64,000 nt of DNA from Azospirillum sp. B21 (GCF_008364825.1 NZ_VTTO01000002.1:1-64000); one strand, 5' to 3'. Positions 27,568 to 36,917 are shown, counted from the stretch's first letter. The notes: generated by a model not told the origin, from the letters alone. Numbers and translations are program-made.

Positions 27568-29088
27568 TCACCCGAACAGACCCTTGTACGTCTCCCGCAG
27601 CAGGTTCTTCTGCACCTTGCCCATGGCGTTGCGCGGCAACTCATCCACGAAGGCCACCGCCTTCGGCACCTTGAAGTTGGCGAGCTGCTCCCTGCAGGCG
27701 CCGATCACCGCCGCCTCGTCAATGGCTTCGGCACCCGACCGGCGCAGCACCACCGCCACCACCGCCTCGCCGAAATCCGGGTGCGGAACGCCGATCACCG
27801 CCGATTCCACCACGCCGCCGATGGCGTCGATCGCCGTCTCCACCTCCTTGGGGTAGACGTTGAAGCCGCCGGAGATCACCAGATCCTTGGCGCGGCCGAT
27901 GATGTGGACATAACCGCGTTCGTCGATGCGTCCGACATCGCCGGTGATGAACCAGCCGCCGGGGCGGAACTCCTGCGCCGTCTTCTCCGGCATGCGCCAA
28001 TAGCCGGAAAAGACGTTCGGCCCCTTCACCTCCAGCACGCCGATCCCGCCGTCGGCGACCGGCTCCCCCGTCTTCTCGTCCACCACCCGCACCGACACCT
28101 CGGGCAGGGGAAAACCGACGGTGCCGGGGATGCGCTCGCCGTCCAGCGGGTTGGAGGTGAGCATCCCGGTCTCGGTCATGCCATAGCGCTCCAGGATGGC
28201 GTGGCCGGTGCGCTCGCGGAACTCCCGGTGTGTGTCGGCCAGCAGCGGGGCGGAGCCGCTGATGAACAGCCGCATATGGGCCGCCGCCTCGGGCGTCAGG
28301 CGCGGGTCGGTCAGCAGGCGGGTGTAGAAGGTCGGCACCCCCATCATCACGGTCGCGCGCGGCAGCAGGCGGAAAACGGCGTCGGCATCGAATTTCGACA
28401 GGAACAGCATGCCGGTCCCGTTCATCAGCACGCAGTTGGTGGCGACGAACAGGCCGTGGGTGTGGAAGATCGGCAGGGCGTGCAGCAGCACGTCGTCCGG
28501 CCTGAACCCCCAGATGCGGTGCAGGGTGGCGGCGTTGGAGGACAGGTTGCGGTGGCTCATCATCGCCCCCTTCGACCGCCCGGTGGTGCCGGAGGTGTAG
28601 AGGATCGCCGCCAGATCGTCCGCCCCGCAGGCCACGGTGCCGAAGTCCGCATCCAGCCCCACAGCCCGCTCGGCCAAGCTTCCGCCACCATCGGTGCCCA
28701 ACGTCAGCACCGTGCCCACCCCGGCCGCCGCCGCGGTGCCGGCGAGCGCCGCCGCGTTTCCCGGCGTGCAGACGAAAACCTTCGGCTCCGCATCGCCCAG
28801 GAAATAGCCGACCTCGGCCTTGGTGTAGGCGGTGTTCAGCGGCAGATAGGCCGCCCCGGCGCGCAGGCAGGCGAGATAGAGGAAGACCGCCTCCGCCGAC
28901 TTCTCCACCTGCACCGCCACCCGGTCGCCCTTGGCGACACCCAACTCCGTCAGCAGCCGGGCATAGCGGCCGCTGATCTCCCTCAAGTCGCGATAGCTGT
29001 AGCGTCGTCCGGACTCAAGCTCGATGAACGGGGCGTCGGCATCGGCGGGGAAGCGTGCGGCGGCGATGTCGAAGAAATTATCGGTCAT
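27568..29088 (-). CDS. matB: Malonate--CoA ligase-like acyl-CoA synthetase
   Basis: A 506-residue adenylate-forming enzyme that joins a carboxylic acid to CoA using ATP. AMP-binding signature YTSGTTGRSKGAMMSHRNL, IFHTHGLFVATN, ERYGMTETGMLTSNP, TGDVGRIDERGYVHIIGRAKD and C-terminal Lys in RNAMGKVQKN. The length and the signature regions fit malonyl-CoA synthetase (MatB). No malonyl-CoA decarboxylase or malonate transporter is next to it. The ATG at 29088 gives the family N terminus MTDNFFDIAAARF; a longer frame to 29220 runs through a palindromic repeat and is rejected. Confidence 0.8.
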   Translation of the reverse strand: MTDNFFDIAAARFPADADAPFIELESGRRYSYRDLREISGRYARLLTELGVAKGDRVAVQVEKSAEAVFLYLACLRAGAAYLPLNTAYTKAEVGYFLGDAEPKVFVCTPGNAAALAGTAAAAGVGTVLTLGTDGGGSLAERAVGLDADFGTVACGADDLAAILYTSGTTGRSKGAMMSHRNLSSNAATLHRIWGFRPDDVLLHALPIFHTHGLFVATNCVLMNGTGMLFLSKFDADAVFRLLPRATVMMGVPTFYTRLLTDPRLTPEAAAHMRLFISGSAPLLADTHREFRERTGHAILERYGMTETGMLTSNPLDGERIPGTVGFPLPEVSVRVVDEKTGEPVADGGIGVLEVKGPNVFSGYWRMPEKTAQEFRPGGWFITGDVGRIDERGYVHIIGRAKDLVISGGFNVYPKEVETAIDAIGGVVESAVIGVPHPDFGEAVVAVVLRRSGAEAIDEAAVIGACREQLANFKVPKAVAFVDELPRNAMGKVQKNLLRETYKGLFG

Positions 29089-29465
29089 TCTCGGTCGGCC
29101 CCTGCGGAATGGCGCGCCCATCATACACCGGCGCGGGGAAGGCGGGATCCCCTCTCCGTCCGGGGAGAGCAGGGCAGAGGGAGCCACACCGACGCAATGC
29201 ATGAATGTGGGACGCCCCACATCGGCGTCTCCGGATCGGCGAGACGCATACCGACGATTTCTCTCAACTTAAACGGCGACCATCACCGTTCGCTCTCCGA
29301 TACGGTAAAAATGTGGGCGTGACAGATTATTTCCAGTGGAAACTCTTGGAATGCTCGCGTAAGCACGACTCACGTAACGGGAAATTCCATTCATCAAAAC
29401 AACTTTTCTATCCGCGTATCCACCCTTCCCGACACCCCCGCCGGATGATTCAGGAGACGGAGCGT
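29089..29465. other. Divergent intergenic region between matB and the LodA-like gene
   Basis: This 377-bp stretch must hold promoters for both directions. It contains a CCCCTCTC/GGAGAG-type hairpin near 29151-29170 and the GTGGGAC palindrome at 29205-29222. From 29260 on, composition becomes more AT-rich. No gene is seen. Confidence 0.5.
29205..29222. repeat. Intergenic palindrome ATGTGGGACGCCCCACAT
   Basis: An 18-bp inverted repeat with 7-bp arms ATGTGGG/CCCACAT and one mismatch at the centre relative to the other copies. One of five members of the GTGGGACGTCCCAC family; here it lies between the divergent matB and LodA-like genes. Confidence 0.8.
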
Positions 29466-32465
29466 ATGACGGCCAAAGATTCCTCCACGATTCCCCCGTG
29501 CTTCGACTGCGCGACCAACGCCACCCAGCGGCTGGACGAGATGTTCATCGCCATGGGTCAGATGAAGCGCATCGCGCTGGGCCAGACGCCGGCGGAACGC
29601 GCGGTGTTCCGCAAGCTGCACGGCGCCGCCCATGGCCGACTGGTGATGGACCCGAACCGGCCGGAGTGCTTGCGCGTCGGCGTCTTCGCCAGGGACGAGC
29701 TGCCGGCCTGGATGCGCTTTTCCAGCGACACCAGCCCGACCTCGCCGGATCTGGGATCGACGCTCGGCATCGGGCTGAAGGTTTGGGGCGTCGATGGAGT
29801 CAACGCGCTGGGCGAGACGGGCGACGTCGCCGACTTCATCATGCAGAACTTTCCCGTCTTCTTCGTCGATAACGCGGAGGAGATGTGCGAGTTCACCTAT
29901 GCCGGCACGGTCCTGAAGGATTATCCCGGATATCTCAAGAAGCACCCGAAGACCGACGGCATCCTGAACGCCATGTCGGCGCAGGTGGACGGCAGCGTGC
30001 TGACCACCCAATATTGGGCGATTCTGCCCTTCGATTTCGGCCCCGACCATTACGCCAAATACTCGCTGGTGCCGGAAGCGCCGCCGCCGGGGCATCCGGC
30101 GGTCAACGTGCCGACCGACGACAAGAACTATCTCGCCACCGACCTCGCCAACCGGCTGCTGGAGGACGAATACCGCTTCACCTTCATGGTGCAGGTGGTT
30201 CCCAAAAGCGCCGGCTATCCGCTGGACAAGGCGACGGAGGAATGGCCGACCGACCGGTATCCCTACCAGCCGGTGGCGACGCTGATCCTGCCGAAGCAGG
30301 ATGTTTGCGCCCGCGGCCAGGGCGACTATGGGCAGGAGCTGGCCTTCAACATCTGGCGCACGCCGGTGGAGCAGGCGCCGCAGGGCAGCATCGCCGCGGT
30401 GCGCAAGGTGGTCTACAACCACGGCGCCGATGTCCGCCATCAGGCCAACGGCCAGCCGCTGGAACAGCCGACGCAGCCGCGCACCCAAGCGCCGCCGCTC
30501 CCCAAAGACGACTGCATCGTCAAGGCGGTGATCTACCCGCCCATCGGCATCACCCGCATCGGCAACGCGCCGGAGGGCTATGTCGTCGGTCCCGAGGTGC
30601 CCAACCCGAAGCCGCTGATGGCCGGCGACGACCCGGCGCAAAACCCCTATCGTGACGCCGAAGGCCGGCTACTGCCGCAGGCCGCGCGCTTCCGCATCTA
30701 TGGCGTCAATGCCATGGGCCGGATCGTCCGCGAGCTGACCGCCGCCGACAGCGGCGCCGACATCACCTGGAAGGTCCATCTCGCCAACAAGAAGTCGGCC
30801 TGGTACGGCTTCCAGCTGGCGCTCGACATTCCCGAAGCGGCCTCCGCCGATCCGACGACCCTGCGCAACCCGACTGTCACCGACCGCGAGGCGCTGGTGC
30901 TGGATGCCGGCGAGCACAAGATCCACGCCGGCCACGGCAAGCAGAGCCGCAAGCTGGTCGCCGGCAAGTTCATGCACCAGGGCGAGCCGGTCTATCTCGG
31001 CCGAATGTGGTGCGAGGAGGGCGACCATCGCCTGCTGGTCACCGGCGGCCGCGGCTTCTCCTCCTCCTACAACGGCACCAAGGCGATCACCTTCGGCAAC
31101 AACGAGGGCTGGCACGACGACACCTCGGACGGGCCGGTCGATGCGGTGGTCACGCTGAACGGCATGGAGCTGCCGGTCACCCCCGCCTGGATCGTCGTCG
31201 CCCCGCCGAACTATGGGCCGCAGCGCAAGTCCGTCCGCACCATGTGGGACCTGATGCGCGACGTGGCGATCCAGGCCGGCACGCTGCCGAAGCCCACCCG
31301 TCCCTCCTTCACCCACGACATCTACCCGGTTTTCGAGCGGATGACCGGGCTGCAATGGGTCAATGCCGGGTTCGCCGCCGGGTTCGGCTGGAACTCCGCC
31401 AACGACTTCACCAAGCCGGAATGGATCGCGCGGCTGAACGACCGCAGCCTCGCCAACCAGGAAACCCGGCGGGTGCTGAAGAACTCCTTCCGGCATGACG
31501 ATGTCGACAGCTGGTCGCCGATGCCCTGGCCCTGGGTCTATGGCGACGCAATGAACATCCCGCCGGCCCAGACGCCGCGCCAATACACCTCGCTGACAAA
31601 GACCCAGCTGGAGTTCCTCGACCAGTGGGTCGCCGGCGATTTCGACGACGACTGGGGCAAGGTCCCGGTCTACACCGAGTTCGATCAGGTGCCGCTCGAC
31701 GAACAGGGCGACGTGCTGACCCGTGCGGCGCTGGACTTCTGCCTGGCCGACGCCTTCCATCCCGGCTGCGAAATGACCTGGCCGGTCCGCGCCTCCACCA
31801 TGTATATGGAGCCGTTCCGTTTCGCCCATGCGCCGAAGGGCTGGGTGGAGCCGGGCATGGGCGCCATCCTGTCCAGCGACACGGTGACCATCCCCAACGG
31901 CCCGCTCTATGGCCAGCTTCCCGGCGGCATCACCCGCTGGATGGCGGTGCCGTGGCAGACCGACACCGGCAGCTGCCGCTCCGGCTACGATCCCGGCTAC
32001 GACCCCAACGTTCCCACCTTCTGGCCGGCCCGCGTGCCGAACGAGGTGCTGACCCGCGAGAACTACCGGATCGTGATGGACGCCGCCCAGCCGGCCCAGG
32101 TGCGTCTGGCCGCCTTCGCCAACCGCGCCGCCTGGGTGGCGCCGCTGGGCACCACCAGCTACACCGACCAGATCAACAACATGATCCATCACTTCGACCA
32201 TCTCGGCGTGGTGGAGGTCAATCCCGGCCCGACCGATCCGGAAGGCGCCAAGCTGTTCCCGCCGCTGATCGAGGTGGAGGACCAGCACATCCCCATCCCC
32301 GACGTGGACGACACGGTGGACACCAAGGCGGTCCGCACTGCCCACCGCACCCTGTCCACCAAGGCGCCGGCCCCGTCGGGCGGCGGTGCCGGGCTGCGGG
32401 CGACCCAGCCGGTCGACCTCAGCCGGATCGACAAGGTCCGCCGCTTCCCGCGCGGGCTGCGGTGA
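29466..32465 (+). CDS. Catalase-like domain fused to a LodA/GoxA-family CTQ-dependent oxidase
   Basis: A 999-residue two-part protein. Residues about 30-345 look like the small catalase-related (SrpA-type) heme domain: FRKLHGAAHGRL with candidate distal His52/His56, WMRFSSDTSP, FIMQNFPVFFV, and a proximal R-x3-Y motif (Arg313-Tyr317). From residue 356 (IYPPIGITRIGNAPEGYVVGPEVP) it is a LodA-like protein, the family of lysine epsilon-oxidase and glycine oxidase with a cysteine tryptophylquinone cofactor; candidate cofactor residues are Cys768 (HPGCEMTW) and Trp825 or Trp830 (GGITRWMAVPWQTD). Such oxidases release H2O2, so the heme domain may remove it. AGGAG precedes the ATG at 29466. No signal peptide. 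The substrate amino acid is not predictable. Confidence 0.8.
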   Translation: MTAKDSSTIPPCFDCATNATQRLDEMFIAMGQMKRIALGQTPAERAVFRKLHGAAHGRLVMDPNRPECLRVGVFARDELPAWMRFSSDTSPTSPDLGSTLGIGLKVWGVDGVNALGETGDVADFIMQNFPVFFVDNAEEMCEFTYAGTVLKDYPGYLKKHPKTDGILNAMSAQVDGSVLTTQYWAILPFDFGPDHYAKYSLVPEAPPPGHPAVNVPTDDKNYLATDLANRLLEDEYRFTFMVQVVPKSAGYPLDKATEEWPTDRYPYQPVATLILPKQDVCARGQGDYGQELAFNIWRTPVEQAPQGSIAAVRKVVYNHGADVRHQANGQPLEQPTQPRTQAPPLPKDDCIVKAVIYPPIGITRIGNAPEGYVVGPEVPNPKPLMAGDDPAQNPYRDAEGRLLPQAARFRIYGVNAMGRIVRELTAADSGADITWKVHLANKKSAWYGFQLALDIPEAASADPTTLRNPTVTDREALVLDAGEHKIHAGHGKQSRKLVAGKFMHQGEPVYLGRMWCEEGDHRLLVTGGRGFSSSYNGTKAITFGNNEGWHDDTSDGPVDAVVTLNGMELPVTPAWIVVAPPNYGPQRKSVRTMWDLMRDVAIQAGTLPKPTRPSFTHDIYPVFERMTGLQWVNAGFAAGFGWNSANDFTKPEWIARLNDRSLANQETRRVLKNSFRHDDVDSWSPMPWPWVYGDAMNIPPAQTPRQYTSLTKTQLEFLDQWVAGDFDDDWGKVPVYTEFDQVPLDEQGDVLTRAALDFCLADAFHPGCEMTWPVRASTMYMEPFRFAHAPKGWVEPGMGAILSSDTVTIPNGPLYGQLPGGITRWMAVPWQTDTGSCRSGYDPGYDPNVPTFWPARVPNEVLTRENYRIVMDAAQPAQVRLAAFANRAAWVAPLGTTSYTDQINNMIHHFDHLGVVEVNPGPTDPEGAKLFPPLIEVEDQHIPIPDVDDTVDTKAVRTAHRTLSTKAPAPSGGGAGLRATQPVDLSRIDKVRRFPRGLR

Positions 32466-33592
32466 TCCGGACAGGCGCGATCGAGGCGGATGCGGTCGTG
32501 GCCGACGTGGTCGTGGTGGGGGCAGGTCCCGCCGGCGCCGCCTTCGCCCTCAACCTCGCGCCGCTGCACCGGGTGCTGGTGCTGGACCGGCGGGACGGCC
32601 CTGCCGTCCGCATCGGCGAATCGCTGGCCCCGGCCGCCCGCCGCCTGCTGACCGACATGGGGCTGTGGGAGGCTTTCCTGGCGGAAGGCCATTCCCCCTG
32701 CCATGGCGGCCGGTCGGTCTGGGGCGGTCCGCAGCCGGTCGAGGCCGACAATCTGCGCGACCTCGACGGGCCGGGCTGGCACCTCGACCGTGGCCGTTTC
32801 GACGGCTGGCTGCGCCGGGTCGCAGTGTCGCGCGGTGCCGCCCTGCTGGTCCCTGCCCAGCCCTTGTCGGTGAACAGGGCAGGGGAGGGCTGGCTGCTGG
32901 AGGTGGAAACCGCCGGCCGCCGCCTTCCCGTGCGTACCCGGCTGCTGGTCGATGCCGGCGGGCGCGGCTCGCCGCTGGCGAAGCGGTTCGGCGCCCGGCG
33001 GACGGTGTCGGACCGGCTGGTCTGCGGCTGGGTCCATGGCAGGGACGCCCCCGGCCGCCAGTCCGGCCTGACCTGGATCGAAGCCGAACCGGACGGCTGG
33101 TGGTACAGCGCCCCGCTGCCCGAGGGCCGCCGGGTCGTCGCCTTCCACACCGACGCCGACCTGCCCGCCGCTGCCGATGCCCGCGACGCCGCATCGCTGC
33201 TGCGTCGGCTGCCCGGCTGTCCCGTGCTTTCGGACTCGTTGCGCGCCTGCGGCTTCACGCCGGAAGGGCAGGGGGAGGGGAGAGGCGGCTTCTGCGCCGC
33301 CCACAGCAGCACCCTGTCACCCGCCTCGGGCGAGGGCTGGCTGGCGGTCGGCGACGCCGCCCTCGGGTTCGACCCGCTGTCGTCGCAGGGCATCTTCAAC
33401 GCGCTCTACACCGGCCTCGCCGCGGCGGAGGCCGCCGACCGCCATCTGTCCGGCGATGCGAACGCACTCTCCGGTTATGCCGCCGGCCTGACGCCGATCC
33501 GCGACGCCTACCGCGCCCATCTGCACGCCTGGTACGGGCTGGAGCGCCGCTGGCGGGATCGCCCCTTCTGGCGCCGCCGGCTGGCGGCCTGA
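32462..33592 (+). CDS. LodB-like FAD-dependent oxidoreductase (CTQ maturation)
   Basis: A 376-residue flavoprotein with N-terminal dinucleotide-binding motif VVVGAGPAGAAFALNL, a GESLAPAARRLL segment, and the second FAD motif GWLAVGDAALGFDPLSSQGIFNAL, as in tryptophan-halogenase-like and LodB/GoxB proteins. LodB is needed to form the cysteine tryptophylquinone of LodA. The GTG start overlaps the stop of the LodA-like gene by 4 bp (GTGA), so the two are translationally coupled, which supports the LodA/LodB assignment. Its stop lies 4 bp from the end of convergent parB. Confidence 0.8.
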   Translation: MIRTGAIEADAVVADVVVVGAGPAGAAFALNLAPLHRVLVLDRRDGPAVRIGESLAPAARRLLTDMGLWEAFLAEGHSPCHGGRSVWGGPQPVEADNLRDLDGPGWHLDRGRFDGWLRRVAVSRGAALLVPAQPLSVNRAGEGWLLEVETAGRRLPVRTRLLVDAGGRGSPLAKRFGARRTVSDRLVCGWVHGRDAPGRQSGLTWIEAEPDGWWYSAPLPEGRRVVAFHTDADLPAAADARDAASLLRRLPGCPVLSDSLRACGFTPEGQGEGRGGFCAAHSSTLSPASGEGWLAVGDAALGFDPLSSQGIFNALYTGLAAAEAADRHLSGDANALSGYAAGLTPIRDAYRAHLHAWYGLERRWRDRPFWRRRLAA

Positions 33593-33596
33593 GCGG

Positions 33597-34556
33597 TCAG
33601 GCCCCGTTTTCCACCCCGTCATCCGCTCCGCCATCCACCCCTTCCAGGATGGCGTCGATTTCCGCCCGCAGCCGCATCAGCCGCTCGCGGTTGTCCGGAT
33701 CGAGGTGGCGGCGCTGCTCGCGCACCACGGCGACGTCGCGCATGATCCGCTTCACGCTGGCCTGCAGCGAGCGCATCGCCTCCTTCGGGCCGGGCTCCGG
33801 CGGAGTGGCTTCCGAAGCGGCCCCCGCAATAGTCCCTTGGGCATGGTCCCGCTTGGCCTGCCGCACCGCCTTGACGCTCGCCCCCTCCTTGGCGCGCTCC
33901 CACAGCTCGGCCCGCAGGTCAGCCGGGGCGGCGGCGATCTCGATCATGACGGAGCGCGAGACATGGGCGAAGGCGGTCGCGTACTCCTCCCGCATCTCCG
34001 CCGGCAGGCTCATGATCGCCAGCAGCTTGGTCACGTCGGTGCGGTCGCGCCCGACCACGGCGGCCAGCTCGTCATGGGTGTAGCCGTGCTTGTCGATCAG
34101 CCGGGCCAGCGCCGCCGCATACTCCACCGCGTTCAAATCGACGCGCTGGACATTGTCGATCAGCCCGATCTCGTCCGGATCGCCGGAGGTCAGGATGGCG
34201 AAAACCGTCTTGCGGCCCAGCATCTCGTGCGCACGCACCCGGCGCTCGCCGCCGATCAGCAGATACTCGCCCTGGGGCAGCGGGCGGACCAGGATCGGGT
34301 TCTGCAGCCCGTGCCGCTCGATGGAGGATGCCAGGCCGCGCAGCTCCGCCTCGTCGAAATGGCGGCGCGGCTGGTCGGGGTTGCGGTGGACGCGGGCGAG
34401 GTCCAGCTCCACCACATGCGGGAAACCGGCCGAGGTGCCGAACAGCCGGTCGCTGCCCACCGTCAGCCCGCCCGTCATGCCGCCCCCCGTCACGCCGCCC
34501 GGCTCGCCGGCGCCGCCCAGAAGCTCGCGGGTCTTGCGTTCGAACTTACGCGACAT
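33597..34556 (-). CDS. parB: ParB/RepB-type partition protein
   Basis: A 319-residue DNA-binding partition protein. The ParB N-terminal nuclease-like domain is present (VHRNPDQPRRHFDEAELRGLASSIERHGLQNPILVRPL, GGERRVRAHEML), followed by the helix-turn-helix region (EYAAALARLIDKHGYTHDELAAVVGRDRTDVTKLLAI) and a charged C-terminal dimerisation segment. It would bind centromere sites and stimulate ParA. The ATG at 34556 overlaps the end of parA by 11 bp. A classical parS (TGTTTCACGTGAAACA) was not found nearby. Confidence 0.9.
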   Translation of the reverse strand: MSRKFERKTRELLGGAGEPGGVTGGGMTGGLTVGSDRLFGTSAGFPHVVELDLARVHRNPDQPRRHFDEAELRGLASSIERHGLQNPILVRPLPQGEYLLIGGERRVRAHEMLGRKTVFAILTSGDPDEIGLIDNVQRVDLNAVEYAAALARLIDKHGYTHDELAAVVGRDRTDVTKLLAIMSLPAEMREEYATAFAHVSRSVMIEIAAAPADLRAELWERAKEGASVKAVRQAKRDHAQGTIAGAASEATPPEPGPKEAMRSLQASVKRIMRDVAVVREQRRHLDPDNRERLMRLRAEIDAILEGVDGGADDGVENGA

Positions 34557-35580
34557 GCGGCAACTCCCGGTTCTGGGCATAGGCGCGGATCTGGCGCGCC
34601 ACCTCGCGGAAGGTCTCGGCCCCCGGCGCCTTGGGATCGCCCGCCAGCGTGATCATGCCGGCCGCCGCCGCCTTGCCATAGACGGTGGCGCGCGGGATGG
34701 GGTCGAAGACCGGCACCTGACCGGCGTAGGATTCGTGCAGCTCCTGCAGCGTGGCGCGGTCCTGGGTCAGCCGGTCGTTGTACATGGTCGGGATGATGCC
34801 GGCGATGCGCAGGGTCGGGTTCACCCGGCGGCGGATGCGGCCGATGGTGTCGATCAGCCGCTTGACGCCCAGCAGAGCCAGCGCCTCCGTCTGCACCGGC
34901 ACCACCACCAGCTCCGCCGCCGACAGGGCGTTGGCGGTCACCAGACCCAGGTTCGGCGCGCAGTCCATCACCACGAAATCATAGGAGTGGCGCACCTCGT
35001 CCAGCTTCTCCCGCAGGATCAGCCCGCCGGTGGAATCCGCCGCCAGTTCAACGTCGGCGTCGGCCAGCGACAGCCCGGCCGGCGCCAGATCCAGCCCGCG
35101 CTCCGCCGTCGGCATGATGACCGAGGTCAGCGGCTCTTCCGACCGCAGCACGTAGTAGAGGGTCTTGCGCTGCTGCTCCAAAGCGACGATGGCGGCATTG
35201 CCGATGCCGACATGGACGGTGGCGTTGCTCTGCGAATCGCAGTCGATCAGCAGGACCCGCGCGCCCCCTTCCGTCAGGGCATAGGCGAGATTGACGGCGG
35301 TGGCGGTCTTGCCGACGCCGCCCTTCTGGTTGGCGACGGCCAGATATGTGGCGACGCGGGGACGCTCGTCCGCCTTGTGGCGGGTCAGGAAATCGACCAG
35401 TTGCTGCGGGATCCGCTCCGCCCCGCTTTCCCAGCGGCTGATCCGCGCCTTGGTATAGCTGCGGCCAAGCTGCGCGTTCAGCCATTCGGCGAACTGCGTC
35501 TGGTTCTCCCCGCGACGCTCGCGCAGCTGGCGCATCTCGTCGCCCCCGCCCCCGCTCTTCATCGGCAGCATTCCCGCCAT
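34546..35580 (-). CDS. parA: ParA partition ATPase with N-terminal XRE-like helix-turn-helix
   Basis: A 344-residue plasmid partition ATPase. The first about 65 residues form an XRE-type DNA-binding domain (QTQFAEWLNAQLGRSYTKARISRWESGAE), typical of autoregulating type Ia ParA proteins. The ATPase has the deviant Walker A KGGVGKTATAVNLAYAL, Walker A' DCDSQSNATVHVG and Walker B DFVVMDCAPNLG. Start is ATG 35580; ATGs at 35571 and 35562 are near-equivalent, the GAGGGGGA tract being better spaced for 35571. First gene of parAB, with AGTTGCC direct repeats in its promoter region. Confidence 0.9.
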   Translation of the reverse strand: MAGMLPMKSGGGGDEMRQLRERRGENQTQFAEWLNAQLGRSYTKARISRWESGAERIPQQLVDFLTRHKADERPRVATYLAVANQKGGVGKTATAVNLAYALTEGGARVLLIDCDSQSNATVHVGIGNAAIVALEQQRKTLYYVLRSEEPLTSVIMPTAERGLDLAPAGLSLADADVELAADSTGGLILREKLDEVRHSYDFVVMDCAPNLGLVTANALSAAELVVVPVQTEALALLGVKRLIDTIGRIRRRVNPTLRIAGIIPTMYNDRLTQDRATLQELHESYAGQVPVFDPIPRATVYGKAAAAGMITLAGDPKAPGAETFREVARQIRAYAQNRELPHVA

Positions 35581-35637
35581 TCCCCCTCGACTCCGGTCCC
35601 GGTGTGGACGGCCACATCGGCGGGCGGAGTCTGAGCA

Positions 35638-35683
35638 AGTTGCCGGAACTTTGTCAATGGAGGGCACGGCGAGTTGCCACAAC
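35638..35683. promoter_or_regulatory. AGTTGCC direct repeats upstream of parA (candidate ParA operator or parS)
   Basis: Two similar units, AGTTGCCGGAACT (35638-35650) and AGTTGCCACAAC (35672-35683), start 34 bp apart between parA and the cation efflux gene. Between them the minus strand carries TTGACA, a possible -35 box. They are candidates for autoregulation by the ParA helix-turn-helix domain or for a ParB site. Confidence 0.4.
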
Positions 35684-35685
35684 AA

Positions 35686-36639
35686 TCACCTCGGCAGGGT
35701 CGCCCCCGCCCGCAGTTCGGTGAAGACGCGGCGGATCTCCGGAAAGCGTTCCTTCACCTGCCGGTCGATGCGGGCCAGCGCCTTCTCCACCTCGCCCGCG
35801 CTCACCTCGTCCCGCAGATCGAGGCTGAGATTGACGATCACCACCTCGGGGCCGAGATGGGTGGTCAGCACCTCGTTGACGCGCTCGATGGCGGGCTCCT
35901 CCCGCAGCAGGACGCGCACCCCGCGCACCAGATCGGGACGGGCCGATTCGCCGATCAGCAGGCTCTTCGTCTCATAGACGAGGAAGCCGGCGGTGGCCGC
36001 CAGCACCAGCCCGATCAGCACCGACCCGATGCCGTCGAACACCGGTTGGTCCAGCAGCAGGTCGGCGGACAGGCAGGCGGCGGCGATGATCAGGCCGACC
36101 AGGGCGGCGCTGTCCTCGAACAGCACCACGAAGATGGTGGGATCCTTGCTGGCGTGGACGGTCTCGAGCACGCCGGCGTCGCCGCGCCGGGCATTGAAGG
36201 CGCGCAGCGCCACCAGCCAGCTGATCCCCTCCATCACCACGGCGATGCCCAGCACCACGAAGTTGATCCAGGGCGATTCGACCGGCTGCGGGTGCAGGAT
36301 CTTCTCCACCCCTTCATAGATCGACACCACGGCGCCGCCGGCGAAGATCACCAGCGCCACGACGAAGGTCCAGAAATACAGCTCGCGCGCGTAGCCGAAG
36401 GGGTGGCTGTCGTCCGGCGGCTTCCGCGACCGCTTCAGCCCGACCAGCATCAGCGCCTCGTTCCCGCTATCGACCAGGGAATGCACCGCCTCGCTCAGCA
36501 TCGACGAACTGCCGGTCAGGAACGCCGCCACGAATTTGGTGACGGTGACCGCCAGATTGGCGGCAATGGCAGCAAGAACCACCTTGCCGGACTCCGCCGC
36601 CGAACCTCCCACCGAAGTGGCCATCGCATCCTGCGCCAT
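35686..36639 (-). CDS. Cation diffusion facilitator family transporter
   Basis: A 317-residue inner-membrane metal/H+ antiporter of the CDF family. N-terminal helices with MLSEAVHSLVDSGNEALML (metal-site region) and the HPFGYARELYFW motif, then ALVGLIIAAACLSADLLLDQP and a C-terminal cytoplasmic domain. In the usual D-x3-D site of helix 5 this protein has EDSAALVG. The ATG at 36639 follows GGGGGAAC; the open frame extending to 36969 is made of iterons read as protein and is rejected. Located between the partition genes and the origin. Metal specificity not assignable. Confidence 0.88.
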   Translation of the reverse strand: MAQDAMATSVGGSAAESGKVVLAAIAANLAVTVTKFVAAFLTGSSSMLSEAVHSLVDSGNEALMLVGLKRSRKPPDDSHPFGYARELYFWTFVVALVIFAGGAVVSIYEGVEKILHPQPVESPWINFVVLGIAVVMEGISWLVALRAFNARRGDAGVLETVHASKDPTIFVVLFEDSAALVGLIIAAACLSADLLLDQPVFDGIGSVLIGLVLAATAGFLVYETKSLLIGESARPDLVRGVRVLLREEPAIERVNEVLTTHLGPEVVIVNLSLDLRDEVSAGEVEKALARIDRQVKERFPEIRRVFTELRAGATLPR

Positions 36640-36712
36640 GTTCCCCCGCCCGTTCAGCCCCGTGGGCAAACAACTCCGCCGCTGCCGCACGGTTCCGCGG
36701 AACCGGAGGACC

Positions 36713-36917
36713 TGAACCTTGGTGACGCCCCGATGGTCTGCAATGGAGTGGCAAGCCTCCGGAGTTTGAACTTTGGTGACGCTCCCATCCGGAGCGACTC
36801 GGCATGACTCCTGAACTTTGGTGACGCCCTGCCATAAATGTCCGGCGCGATGGTTTGAACTTTGGTGACGCCGACAGTCCCAAATCGACTCGACCGGGCG
36901 TTTGAACTTTGGTGACG
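36713..36917 (+). repeat. Iteron group 1: five direct repeats of TGAACTTTGGTGACG
   Basis: Five 15-bp repeats in the same orientation at 36713, 36767, 36812, 36856 and 36903, spaced 44-54 bp (about four to five helical turns). The first has a C for T variant (TGAACCTTGGTGACG). Such iterons are binding sites of plasmid initiator proteins and control both origin firing and copy number. Confidence 0.92.

Noticed and set aside
29089..29220. Longer N terminus for the malonyl-CoA ligase
   Set aside because: It runs through a repeated palindrome and has no similarity to the family, which starts at MTDNFFD.
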